The position numbers and the translations under genes are program-made. DNA of 18,209 nucleotides from an uncultured Eubacteriales bacterium (GTDB lineage Bacteria > Bacillota > Clostridia > Oscillospirales > CAG-272). A model generated the notes under the pieces. The model had not been told where the DNA came from. It saw nothing but the letters and a program-made list of their open reading frames with translations, and searched no databases. Of this stretch, positions 8,208 to 18,023 are shown piece by piece (the first letter of the stretch is position 1; every line of letters begins with the position of its first letter). Location of the stretch: assembly GCA_934417455.1 (NCBI GenBank), contig CAKRWK010000002.1, positions 1-18,209 of the forward strand. Direction: 5' to 3'.

Positions 8208-8290
8208 CCTCTCACGCGTATTTCCGCGAAAAAAGCACGGAGTTTCGGACATTTTGGAAGAAAATTTTCAATATGTTCCGAAAAAAGAAA

Positions 8291-8318
8291 AAAAACGCCT
8301 CCGAAAAGAGGCGTTTTT
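8291..8318 (-). terminator. Intrinsic terminator after yitT
   Basis: A perfect 11-bp stem (arms 8291-8301 and 8308-8318, six-base loop) has the GC core CGCCTC paired with GAGGCG. On the minus-strand RNA it is followed by a long U-rich run (complement of about 8281-8295). It begins nine bases past the yitT stop, so it ends the long importer-side transcript before the polysaccharide promoter. Confidence 0.93.
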
Positions 8319-8326
8319 CTGTTCGG

Positions 8327-9328
8327 TCAGTCCTTCTGACGGTTGAACTTTCCGACGATTTCGTTCACGGTGCCGATATAGGCAAAACTTCCCGGATATT
8401 TCGAGAGAATTTCCTTGAAGCGCGGAACCTTGCGCGGTTGCATGACGCAGACAAGAAGCGCATGTTCCTTCTGCTCGAACATTCCTTTTGCCGCAAGAAC
8501 GGTCACGCCGTGCCCCAGCGTTTCGATAATTTCCGTGGCAATCTCCGTCGGGCAGTCGGTAACCACCTCGAATTTGACGGCGGATTTTCCGCCGTACATG
8601 ACGGTGTCGCACGTCCGCGCGGCAATGAACATGTAGATAAAGGCGAGAAAGACAGGCATCAGGCTATCGTGGTAGAAAAAAACGGATATAAGAACAATCA
8701 CCGAATTGACAAGAAAAATCATGACGGCGACGCTTTTGTGCGGATTTTTCTTCTGCAAATACGCCGCGATAATATCCGTGCCGCCGGTGGAAGCATTGGC
8801 TTTCAGGGCGAGCCACAGCGAAACGCCGCAACACACACCGCCGAGACCGGACGCTATCAGGCGCGTGGCAAGGTCGGCAACCTCGGCCGCACCGCCGACG
8901 GAAAACACATAGGCGGGGTCTATAAAGTTATCGAGAACAAACAGCATTACCGTGACCAGTGCAGATTCCGCCACGGTGCGGCGAAGAAACTCGCCGGAAA
9001 GACTGCGCGCGGTCAACAGGGCCAGCGGCAGATTGACGAGAAGAATCAGAAAAGGGCTGTAATCCATGCCTCCGAGCGTAAGGTCGGGCGAAACGCGGAA
9101 GATGTATTTCACAATCGCCACGATACCGCCGACGCCGCCCGGCGCAAAATTCGACGGTGCCACAAAATAATGGAAACTGACAGAATAGACAAATGCGGAA
9201 AGAAATATCAAAAGCGCGCTTTTCGCTTTCTGTTTCTTCCGGCTGTCGGGATGGGAAAGTGCGGAATCTTTGACGGCTTTATACGGCGGTGTCACACCGC
9301 CGTCCGTCGTATAATCACTATCGGTCAT
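8327..9328 (-). CDS. YitT family membrane protein (DUF161 plus DUF2179)
   Basis: An integral membrane protein of a widespread Firmicute family whose transport function is not established. The 333 residues start with a hydrophilic basic segment (1-37), followed by about five to six membrane helices up to residue 237. The family signature STGGTDIIA sits at 180-188. The C-terminal part (about 248-325, with GHGVTVL and KGMF) is the cytoplasmic DUF2179 domain, thought to bind a ligand. AAGGA six bases upstream supports the start. It follows the small membrane protein gene by 15 bases and is the last gene before a terminator. Genomes often have several yitT paralogues, so no gene symbol is assigned. 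Confidence 0.93.
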   Translation of the reverse strand: MTDSDYTTDGGVTPPYKAVKDSALSHPDSRKKQKAKSALLIFLSAFVYSVSFHYFVAPSNFAPGGVGGIVAIVKYIFRVSPDLTLGGMDYSPFLILLVNLPLALLTARSLSGEFLRRTVAESALVTVMLFVLDNFIDPAYVFSVGGAAEVADLATRLIASGLGGVCCGVSLWLALKANASTGGTDIIAAYLQKKNPHKSVAVMIFLVNSVIVLISVFFYHDSLMPVFLAFIYMFIAARTCDTVMYGGKSAVKFEVVTDCPTEIATEIIETLGHGVTVLAAKGMFEQKEHALLVCVMQPRKVPRFKEILSKYPGSFAYIGTVNEIVGKFNRQKD

Positions 9329-9343
9329 AAAGTATCCTTCGTT

Positions 9344-9652
9344 TCAGCGTTTTGCCCAGAAGTACATCACAAGGAAAGCAAGGCAGATGACAAGAACGGC
9401 CAGAAGAAAAGACGGCAGATACGCGCGGTACACGCCGAGTATCATCGCCAACCGCTCGCGGAAAGTCGGACGGTCGGGATGATGCTTTTTGCTTTCTTCC
9501 TTCTCTCTCGGCCGACCGTACCACGGCATGCCCTCGATGTCCATGTTGACGATAACGGAACCGTCGTCAACAAACGGCTCTTTTTTCTTTTTTTCTTTTT
9601 CCGGAGCGGGATTTTCTTCCCCGGTTCCGGTCTTTTTTGTTTCTTTACTCAT
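9344..9652 (-). CDS. Small C-terminally anchored membrane protein
   Basis: I do not recognise this 102-residue protein. Residues 1-28 are a Lys/Glu-rich disordered segment. A compact motif follows, with DDGSVIVNMDIEGMPWYGRP at about 29-48, then a charged linker, and a single membrane helix at roughly 78-98 ending in Lys-Arg. No signal peptide precedes it, so the bulk probably faces the cytoplasm. The ATG at 9652 is chosen, although no clear ribosome binding site is seen; an in-frame TTG at 9667 is the alternative. It sits 25 bases after the importer ATPase gene and 15 before yitT, consistent with co-transcription. Clean ordering of charged, motif and membrane regions argues for a real gene. 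Confidence 0.75.
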   Translation of the reverse strand: MSKETKKTGTGEENPAPEKEKKKKEPFVDDGSVIVNMDIEGMPWYGRPREKEESKKHHPDRPTFRERLAMILGVYRAYLPSFLLAVLVICLAFLVMYFWAKR

Positions 9653-9677
9653 ATTTTTTGAAAACAATTGTTTGCAA

Positions 9678-10749
9678 TCAATGTTTTTCGGCGGGTTTTA
9701 CCTGCTTGTCGTCAAACAGGTGGCAGGCGACAAAATGCCCCGGCTCCGCCTCATGGAAAGCGGGAACTTTCGTCTTGCAGACTTCCATGCAGTATGCACA
9801 GCGGGTATGGAATTTGCAACCGGACGGAGGATTCGAGGGACTCGGAATATCGCCCTGCAACGTAATTTTCTCATGCTTGCGCTTCGGGTCGGGAATCGGC
9901 ACGGCGCTGAACAGAGCCTTGGTGTACGGGTGCATGGGATTGCCGAAGATGTCGGCCGTCGGTGCTTTTTCCATCATATTGCCGAGATACATGACAAGCA
10001 CATCGTCGGAAATATATTCCACGACGGACAGGTCGTGGCTGATGAATACATACGATACGCCCGTTTCGGTCTGCAGGTCTTTCAGAAGGTTGATAATCTG
10101 TGCCTGAATGGAGACGTCCAGCGCCGAAACCGGCTCGTCGCAGATGACAAGTTTCGGTTTCAGGGCAAGTGCGCGCGCGATACAGATTCTCTGCCGCTGT
10201 CCGCCGGAAAATTCGTGCGGATAGCGGTTGTAATAGTGGTCGGCCAGGCCGCACTTGCGCATGACTTCCAGCACATAATCCTTGACTTCTCCGTCGGGCA
10301 CGATGTGGTGCACCTTGACCGCCTCGCCGATGATTTCACCGACGGGCATACGGGGAGAAAGCGAGGAAAACGGGTCCTGGAAAATAATCTGCAGGTCGCG
10401 GCGCAGAGGAATCATATCTTTTTTCGACAGTTTTTCGAGATTTTTTCCGTCGAAAATCACCTCACCCTCCGTCGTCGGCGTCAGTTGCAGGATGGTACGG
10501 CCGAGGGTGGTTTTTCCGCATCCCGATTCGCCGACAACACCGATGGTTTTTCCGCTGTCAAGCGTAAAGGAAACATCGTCCACCGCACGCAAGAAGCGCA
10601 CGGGGCGGCCGAAAAAGTCTTTTTCCACCGGAAAGTATTTCCTGAGGCGGCGCACTTCAAGAAGGTGCTGTGCGGCAGGGGTCTCTGCCGCTTCCCCAAC
10701 GGCGGGAGCCGTATCCGGCGCTTCTGCGGTCGGAAGGCGGGTTTCTTTT

Positions 10750-10757
<8 letters not shown>
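9678..10757 (-). CDS. oppF: Peptide ABC importer ATPase, OppF/DppF type
   Basis: One of two ATPases powering uptake of peptides through the permease pair. The 359-residue protein has an Ala/Glu/Pro-rich N-terminal extension (1-32), Walker A GESGCGKT at 76-83, Q-loop Gln127 in FQDP, signature FSGGQRQR at 183-190, Walker B LVICDEP around 204-210, and the H-loop in ISHDLS. The C-terminal oligopeptide-transporter domain has four or more Cys (PSGCKFHTRCAYCMEVC and VACHLF). The ATG at 10757 is chosen: AGGAGG lies seven bases upstream, and it overlaps the previous gene by only 8 bases; an extension to 10820 would overlap it more. OppF versus DppF cannot be separated from sequence alone. Confidence 0.93.
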
Positions 10758-11916
<1,159 letters not shown>

Positions 11917-11929
11917 TGAACTGTCCTCC

Positions 11930-13000
11930 TTACCGTTTCATACGCGGGTCAAGCGCGTCACGCAGACCGTCGCCGACAAAGTTGAAGCCGAGAACGGCAA
12001 GCACAATGCAGACGCTGGCCGGAATCCACATGTTCCAGTAGTTTTCGAGCACTTCCGTTTTGGCCGCGGAGTTTATCATGGTACCCCACGAAGCACTCGG
12101 ATAGTCAAGGCCGAGGCCAAGGTAACCGAGGGTGGCTTCCGTCAGGATAATGCTGCCGAGACCGAGGGTCATGATAACAATCAACTGCGGCATGACGTTC
12201 GGTACCAGATGCTTGTAAATACGGCGCCATGTGGGCAGACCGCAGGCCTCCGTTGCCACCATGAATTCCTGCTCACGCAGAGACAGAATCTGACCGCGTA
12301 CCACGCGCGCCACACCCGTCCAGCCGAGAGCGCAAAGGAAAACCATGATAAAGTACAGTTTCTGCCGTCCGACGATATTGCGCGAATCGAACATGACGGA
12401 AATAATCAGCATGAGCGGCAGGGTGGGAATGCAGTTGAGAATATCTACGACACGCATGATCAGCATATCGACCCAACCGCCGAAATAGCCGGCAAGACCG
12501 CCGAGCAGAATGCCGAGCAATGTCTCCAGAATGACAACAATCAGTGACAAAGTCAGCGAAACCTGTCCGCCGTACATCAGTCTTGTGAAAATATCCATGC
12601 TCTTGTCATCCGTACCGAGCGGATGCGCAAGACTGGGTTTCGTATCATAGATATTGTATTCGAGCGTGTCCTTTGTGACGAAGAAGGCTTTATACGATTC
12701 GCCGTTTTCGTCGGTGTAATCGATTTGCGTGGACACCACGTGCGTCGCACCGCCGGATTTGTCCATGCCCGTCTCACCCCAACGGGTGAAAATCAGAGGA
12801 CCGACAAAGGAAAAGAGAAACAGGGCAACAATGATGGCGAGGCCGACAACGGAAAGACGGGAGCGGAAGAAGCGGCGGACGACCATCTGCGTAGGGGTCA
12901 GGGTGCGGACCTTATCGGAGAGAAACTCCCCGTGCGTCTCCCCGACGGAAGACGACACGACCGTATCTTCCGGACGTTCGTTATTGTTCTGTGTATCCAT
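11930..13000 (-). CDS. oppC: Peptide ABC importer permease, OppC/DppC type
   Basis: Second membrane subunit of the importer. The 356-residue protein has a cytoplasmic N-terminus, a first helix near 50-72, and an outward-facing segment of about 55 residues. HPLGTDDKSMDIFTR (126-140) is a hallmark of C-type permeases. The binding-protein-dependent transport domain follows, with its ATPase-contacting EAA loop at about 243-268 (EFMVATEACGLPTWRRIYKH). The outer segment is somewhat longer than in E. coli DppC. GGAGG seven bases before the ATG supports the start, and the gene begins 11 bases after the B permease stop. Confidence 0.94.
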   Translation of the reverse strand: MDTQNNNERPEDTVVSSSVGETHGEFLSDKVRTLTPTQMVVRRFFRSRLSVVGLAIIVALFLFSFVGPLIFTRWGETGMDKSGGATHVVSTQIDYTDENGESYKAFFVTKDTLEYNIYDTKPSLAHPLGTDDKSMDIFTRLMYGGQVSLTLSLIVVILETLLGILLGGLAGYFGGWVDMLIMRVVDILNCIPTLPLMLIISVMFDSRNIVGRQKLYFIMVFLCALGWTGVARVVRGQILSLREQEFMVATEACGLPTWRRIYKHLVPNVMPQLIVIMTLGLGSIILTEATLGYLGLGLDYPSASWGTMINSAAKTEVLENYWNMWIPASVCIVLAVLGFNFVGDGLRDALDPRMKR

Positions 13001-13011
13001 CGTGCGCCTCC

Positions 13012-14007
13012 TTACTTTGTGATTTTGACACGGGGGTCAACCAGAGCGTAGGCCAGGTCGGCCAGCAACGTACCGATAATCGCGAGTCCCGCGACAAAAA
13101 CGTTGTATCCCATGACAAAGGGAATGTCACCTTCCTTCAGCGCGGCATAGGCCATGCTTCCGATACCGGGTATGGAAAACACCGTCTCGGTAATCATGGC
13201 GCCGCCGAACAGGCCGGGCAGAACGCCGGCCAGCATGGTGACGAGCGGAATCATGGAGTTTTTGAAGGCATGTTTGTACACCACGGACTTTTCGGACAGA
13301 CCTTTGGCTCTGGCGGTGCGGATGTAATCCGCATTCAGCACTTCGAGCATATTGGTACGGGTATGCCGCATCAGACCTCCGATAGACAGAATCGTCAGCG
13401 TCAGAATGGGCAAAAACAGGTGCCAGAGTTTGTCCGTGAATACCGTCCACGACGTGGCGTCGGCCGGGAGGGCGGACACAAGTCCGCCCACGGGAAACAA
13501 CCGGAGGTCGACCGCAAAGAATTTAATCAGCACGGCCGCAAGGAAGAAGGTCGGCAGAGAAATACCTATCATGGAAAAGACCGTAACGGTATAGTCCACC
13601 TTGCCGTACTGGTTCACCGCCGCCGTAATACCGAGCGGAATGGCAATCAGGTATTCGAGAATCAGCGACAGAAGCGCAATCATGAAGGAAATGCCCATAT
13701 ACTGGCCGATGACTTCCGTCACAGGTGCGCCGTACTTGAAAGACAGACCGAGGTCGCCGCGCAGAGCGTTGCCGAGCCAACCGAAATATCCCTTCACGAT
13801 ACCGCCGAAGGAATTATCGGCCAGACCGTACAGCGCCTTCATATTGTCGATGTCGGCACGTGTGATGGTTCCCTGCGCCAGTTGCGAAGCGAATTTCTTA
13901 TCGACATAGTCGTTCGGAATGCACCGCACAAGCAGGTAAATGATAAACGAGACGCAGAAAAGAATCAGCAGAGATAGGAGCAGTCGTTTGAGAATGTATT
14001 TGAACAT
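13012..14007 (-). CDS. oppB: Peptide ABC importer permease, OppB/DppB type
   Basis: First membrane subunit of the importer. The 331-residue protein opens directly with a membrane helix (MFKYILKRLLLSLLILF), as B-type permeases do. GDLGLSF at about 84-90 precedes the transport domain. The EAA loop that docks on the ATPases is at 228-250 (ADYIRTARAKGLSEKSVVYKH). AGGA seven bases upstream of the ATG supports the start. It lies 23 bases after the binding-protein stop and heads the permease-ATPase block B-C-D-F, the usual order for this importer class. Confidence 0.94.
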   Translation of the reverse strand: MFKYILKRLLLSLLILFCVSFIIYLLVRCIPNDYVDKKFASQLAQGTITRADIDNMKALYGLADNSFGGIVKGYFGWLGNALRGDLGLSFKYGAPVTEVIGQYMGISFMIALLSLILEYLIAIPLGITAAVNQYGKVDYTVTVFSMIGISLPTFFLAAVLIKFFAVDLRLFPVGGLVSALPADATSWTVFTDKLWHLFLPILTLTILSIGGLMRHTRTNMLEVLNADYIRTARAKGLSEKSVVYKHAFKNSMIPLVTMLAGVLPGLFGGAMITETVFSIPGIGSMAYAALKEGDIPFVMGYNVFVAGLAIIGTLLADLAYALVDPRVKITK

Positions 14008-14030
14008 ATGTTTGTCCTGCTTATGTGAAT

Positions 14031-16721
14031 TTAGCGGAAGTCAACCGCCCAGATACGGGAGATAACGCCGTTGTACTGAGTGATTTCCGATTCAGGCGTC
14101 AGTGTGGAAGTATCAATTTTTTCGATGTTATAAGCATAGAGGTTCTTACGCTGATAGGTGGGAAGTTCGACGGACATTTCCATAATGACATCCAGCGCGT
14201 CCTTGTAGTACGCGGTTCTCTGGTCCTGGTCAAGCGTCGAACGGCCGAGGTCAATCAGTTTCGACAGTTCCTCGATGAGTTCTTTCATGGTAACGACGGG
14301 CGAGCCAACGTTGACATACTTCATCGTGTAGTTGTGCAATTCCACGGGACGGTTGTATTTGCCGTCGGTGTCGTTGAGAATATAGGAATAACCCCAGTTC
14401 TGCACGGACGTCGCATTGCTGTCCTTGTGGTACACCTGATAGAGGTCGGGGTCAATGGCGCTCGACCACGCAGCCGCCCACACGGCAAGAGAACCGTTCG
14501 AGAGTTTAGAAAGAGCCTGTGCGTCCGTCTTAACGGTGATGTCCATACCGACGTTCTTGAGAAGCGCGGCGGCTTCGGCAAACATGGTGTAGGCGGGGTG
14601 GTCGTTCGTTTCGCCGGCGATAGTGAAGGTATACTTCAGCGACTGCCACGTTCCGGTTTCATCCTTTTTACCGTAAACGCCGTTTTCGTCTTTTGTATAT
14701 CCGGCGTCTTCAATCATATCGCGGATGTTCTGTTCGAGCACCTGCTTGTCGAATTTGTAATACTGCGTTGCGCCGGTCGGATACGCCCAGCTGTTGGAGG
14801 ACATCGGACGGTAAATCACGGACCCCATGCCATTTGTATAATAATTGTTTACAATAATGCTAGTGTCCATGGCATACATGATGACGCGACGGATGACGGG
14901 ATCGGACACATAGCGCGGGTTGATACCGACATAACCGTAACCGTTGTTGTCCTGCAGGGACTCGCCGAGGGAGGCGTTGGCTTTGATTTTTTCACGGTTT
15001 TTCGTCGTCGCCGTGATTTCGGCAAAGTCGATGGCGCCGGTTTCAAGAGAACTCAACATCTGGTCGGTGGAAACGACCTGATTACGGAGATTTTTGATTT
15101 TTGCATTGAATACTTGGTCCTCGGCCGAAGCAGTCGTTTCGTTGCCGCGGGTGGTTTCAAAGTAAGTGTTACGTTCAAAATAGATAACGTTGTCTTTGAA
15201 GAAGGTGGTTTTGTCAAGTTTGTTCGTGCCGGGAGCGTTCGAGGCTTTGTAAGCGCCGGCGCCGACGGGCAGACCGAGTTTCGCCGTGTCTTTCAGAACG
15301 TTATCGCGGAATTTCGGATCATTGAAGGAAACGCCGAAATGCTCCACGCCGTCCCAAAGGTTACACTGTTCTTCGTTGGAATAATAGTGCATGGGGGATA
15401 CGGTGAAGGCAAAATCCCAGATGGCCTTCGGGTCAACCTTGTTGATTTTGATGGAAAGAACGGTATGTTCGTCCGCGTAGGTTTTGCCGTTGAATTCCGT
15501 GACGTGCTCGTCGTAGGTGATACCGGAAATATTCTTCACCTTTTTGCCGTCCGTCGAAGAACCGCCGATTTCCTTGGACATCTCTTCCACTTTCAGTTCG
15601 GCGCGCAGGAAGCTCGCCGTGTTCCAGGAGGTAACGACGGTACCGATGTTGGCATTGGTCATATAGTTATCGTAGGCAAGGCTGATGGCACATTCCTTCA
15701 TGGCATCCTCATCGGACATACCGGCGGGTTTGTTCGCCACGGCGTCGTCCATGGCCTCTTTGAGGTCGGAATAGTCGTTCAGGACATAGCGCTTTTTCGT
15801 TTTGCCGTCGGCGGTCGTGTAGTCCTCTTTGACATACTTGCCGCCGCTCACCTTACAGGTAATCAGACCTTCGTTGCGGCAGAAGACTTCCCATGCCGCG
15901 CCGCCGTAGAGGAATTTGTATTCTTCCATGGCGCTTTCCACGGAATCGGACGCCGAGGTGTAGTCGGTGCGCAGTTCGCTCTCGAAGAGTTTTTCCACCA
16001 GCGCACGGTCGGCAAGAATTTCGGTCAGGTAGCCTTTCAGGTTTTCCACCGTGGCCGTATCCTTTTCGTTCAGTGCCTTGTAGTAATCCTTGAAGCGGTC
16101 GATACGTTGTTCCACGCGGTTGGCAATCAGATTGTCCAACTGTTCCTGATAATCCTTATCGGCATTCGGGTTCTGCGTACGGTATGCGGCAAGACCCACA
16201 ATATCGACGGAATACATGGTGGCGGAGCCGTTGTAAGCCGGGTCAAGGTACGTATACATATTGAAGAGAACGTCCTTGATGGTCAGCGGCGTGCCGTCGG
16301 AAAATTTGATGCCGTTTTTCAGAAGGAAGAGGTACGTGGTGTACACGGCTTCGCTACCGACTGTGGTCACATTGCCGTCCTTGTCGTACATAATCTGCAT
16401 CATATCAAGCGTGACGACGGGTTCATCCTTGCCGTAGGAAGGCGAACCGTATGCGTCGGAGGCAAGCATACTGATCTGCGTCATGCCGGCGATTTCGCTG
16501 TCATAGGCCGACGTCGAGAACATGGGGTGGAACACGCCGTCGGGCAGACCAATAGCAAAGTTCAGCGAGGTGGTTTCGCTGTCGTACTTTTTCCCGGGCG
16601 TCACGTTTCCTCCGGGGTTGTCGCCGTTGTCGGGAGTGTCCGTTTTTCCGCAGGCAACAAGCGAAGGGAGAAGCATGGCGCATACGAGAAGAAGCAGTAA
16701 CGCTTTTTTCAGAAGTTTCAT
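14031..16721 (-). CDS. oppA: Oversized peptide-binding lipoprotein, SBP family 5
   Basis: Captures the substrate outside the membrane and delivers it to the B/C permeases. The signal peptide ends in the lipobox LVAC with lipidated Cys24, followed by a Gly/Asn/Pro linker. Family 5 landmarks are KFSDGTPLTIKDVLFNM (139-155), PVGAGAY and, near the C-terminus, AAWSSAIDPDLYQVYH. At 896 residues it is far longer than the usual 540-600. A mostly helical, charged insertion of about 225 residues (roughly 190-415) separates two otherwise adjacent parts of the fold. No frameshift is seen. AAGGAG eight bases upstream fixes the start. Peptides are the likely cargo, but the altered cleft could admit something else, so oppA is a role-based symbol. 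Confidence 0.92.
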   Translation of the reverse strand: MKLLKKALLLLLVCAMLLPSLVACGKTDTPDNGDNPGGNVTPGKKYDSETTSLNFAIGLPDGVFHPMFSTSAYDSEIAGMTQISMLASDAYGSPSYGKDEPVVTLDMMQIMYDKDGNVTTVGSEAVYTTYLFLLKNGIKFSDGTPLTIKDVLFNMYTYLDPAYNGSATMYSVDIVGLAAYRTQNPNADKDYQEQLDNLIANRVEQRIDRFKDYYKALNEKDTATVENLKGYLTEILADRALVEKLFESELRTDYTSASDSVESAMEEYKFLYGGAAWEVFCRNEGLITCKVSGGKYVKEDYTTADGKTKKRYVLNDYSDLKEAMDDAVANKPAGMSDEDAMKECAISLAYDNYMTNANIGTVVTSWNTASFLRAELKVEEMSKEIGGSSTDGKKVKNISGITYDEHVTEFNGKTYADEHTVLSIKINKVDPKAIWDFAFTVSPMHYYSNEEQCNLWDGVEHFGVSFNDPKFRDNVLKDTAKLGLPVGAGAYKASNAPGTNKLDKTTFFKDNVIYFERNTYFETTRGNETTASAEDQVFNAKIKNLRNQVVSTDQMLSSLETGAIDFAEITATTKNREKIKANASLGESLQDNNGYGYVGINPRYVSDPVIRRVIMYAMDTSIIVNNYYTNGMGSVIYRPMSSNSWAYPTGATQYYKFDKQVLEQNIRDMIEDAGYTKDENGVYGKKDETGTWQSLKYTFTIAGETNDHPAYTMFAEAAALLKNVGMDITVKTDAQALSKLSNGSLAVWAAAWSSAIDPDLYQVYHKDSNATSVQNWGYSYILNDTDGKYNRPVELHNYTMKYVNVGSPVVTMKELIEELSKLIDLGRSTLDQDQRTAYYKDALDVIMEMSVELPTYQRKNLYAYNIEKIDTSTLTPESEITQYNGVISRIWAVDFR

Positions 16722-16768
16722 AAATATATCTCCTTTTTATTTGATTACACTTCGGTTTTGCCGTTCCC

Positions 16769-17965
16769 TTACGGGGTTTCGACAGCCACGGTAATGCCGT
16801 CGCACGGCGTGTCCGGTAGGACGGGCAATCCGTCCTTGGTCAAGGTTGACTCTTCATCGGCAATCAGCGCGCCCGAAAGCGGCGGCTTTTCGCCATCGCA
16901 AATGACGTTCAGCGTACAGCCTGTAAAGGTCACACCCGAGAGCACGGTATTTTCCGTACGTCCGAAAAGGAAAGCAACGAAATAATCCGGCCCGCCGGTA
17001 CCGTATTCCGTGAAATCGGCTTTCACGGCGCAGTTTTCAAACGTGACATTCCGGATTTCGCCGAATGCGCTCTCCGGAAACAGACCGCAGGATTTATCGT
17101 TTTTGCCGGGGGTGGCCGCTACACGCAGGCCGCGGATGGTGTGTCCGTTGCCTTCCAGAACACCGTCGGTTCCGCGGAAACGGTAAGCCCATGTGGTGTA
17201 ATTGAACGGTGTGTCGTTGGTAAAATCAAGATCGGCAAGCAGATAATAATTCGTTCCTTTGGCGAGGTCAGTCTTTGTGCGGACAATGACCCACGGCTTG
17301 CCGCCGACGTTTTCAAGGAAAGCGGGGTGCAACGACACCACACGGTCGCCGTCGGCATCCGAGGCGCGCACGCTGTCGTACGTCAGCGGGAAGGTGACCA
17401 CTTTGTCGCCAGACACGTCCGCGTTGTCGTAGACGTAATCGCCGAGGAAGGTATACCCGTCCTTCACAGGGTCGGAAAGCGCCGGTTTTTCATACGAAGT
17501 CGAGGGACGGACAGAATACTGCAAAGCCACGGTTTTTCCGTCACCCTCATAGAAGCGAATTTGGTATTCTTCTTCCCACTTCGGCGCGACGACAACATCG
17601 GTATCCGTCCTGCAGTCGGAAAAGTCGACTCTGCGGTCGGAAAGGACAAGGTTGCCTTCGCTGTCATAGGAGGCATAGTACCATCCCTCCACAAAATATC
17701 CCGCCAGCACCGGGTTGAACAGTTTAGGCGTTGTTTCGACGTTCGGAATGGGGGCGCCGGGGGATATGTAAACGTCCATGGTTCTGTACTTGTCAAAAAG
17801 ACCGCCGTTGGCGTCATACGTCACATGCACGGTCGTCCCGGCATCCTCCAATTCCTTTTTCCAGTTTTCTTTGCTGCCGCAAGCCGTCAGCATAACGGCG
17901 AGAAAGCAGACAATGCAAACGAATAGAAGGGCAAAGAGCGATATTCTGTTGCGTTTTGTTGCCAT
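16769..17965 (-). CDS. Surface lipoprotein with Flg_new-like and beta-helix-like repeats
   Basis: A 398-residue lipoprotein: N-terminal positive charges, a hydrophobic stretch, and the lipobox LTAC with Cys29. Residues 46-131 look like a Listeria-Bacteroides (Flg_new/InlB B) repeat, opening VTYDANGG, with GYFVEGWYY in its middle and closing APKW. A second, partial copy runs 134-183 (YTFLGDYVYD). Residues 255-358 resemble GLUG or right-handed beta-helix repeats (LEGNGHTIRGL, then GLFPESAFGEIRNVTFENC). Such modules are extracellular and adhesive or carbohydrate-associated, but no activity can be assigned. The ATG at 17965 has GAGG four bases upstream and starts the signal peptide; the in-frame extension to 18094 overlaps the previous gene. 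It is 47 bases before oppA with no terminator between. Confidence 0.88.
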   Translation of the reverse strand: MATKRNRISLFALLFVCIVCFLAVMLTACGSKENWKKELEDAGTTVHVTYDANGGLFDKYRTMDVYISPGAPIPNVETTPKLFNPVLAGYFVEGWYYASYDSEGNLVLSDRRVDFSDCRTDTDVVVAPKWEEEYQIRFYEGDGKTVALQYSVRPSTSYEKPALSDPVKDGYTFLGDYVYDNADVSGDKVVTFPLTYDSVRASDADGDRVVSLHPAFLENVGGKPWVIVRTKTDLAKGTNYYLLADLDFTNDTPFNYTTWAYRFRGTDGVLEGNGHTIRGLRVAATPGKNDKSCGLFPESAFGEIRNVTFENCAVKADFTEYGTGGPDYFVAFLFGRTENTVLSGVTFTGCTLNVICDGEKPPLSGALIADEESTLTKDGLPVLPDTPCDGITVAVETP

Positions 17966-18023
17966 TTTTCCTCTTTTCTCCAAAGGCGCTCTGTGGCTTA
18001 GCCCGCTTTTGGACACAGTCATT

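Noticed and set aside
8273..9661. A 462-codon plus-strand frame opposite yitT and the small membrane protein
   Set aside because: It starts inside the yitT terminator, is rich in His, Arg and Lys without domain character, and lies opposite well-supported genes.
9655..9685. TTGCAA near 9675 with a -10-like ATATGA, as a promoter for the small membrane protein
   Set aside because: The supposed -10 would contain the start codon itself. The AAACAATTGTTT palindrome there is short and AT-rich, so neither a promoter nor a terminator is supported.
14025..16700. An 891-codon open frame on the plus strand opposite the binding-protein gene
   Set aside because: It is antisense to a gene with clear family motifs and a ribosome binding site. 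Its translation lacks any recognised domain, and long stop-free antisense frames follow from the codon bias of this genome.
16722..16768. A promoter or terminator between the repeat lipoprotein and oppA
   Set aside because: Only a weak TGTAAT match without a fitting -35 is seen, and no hairpin with a T-run is present.
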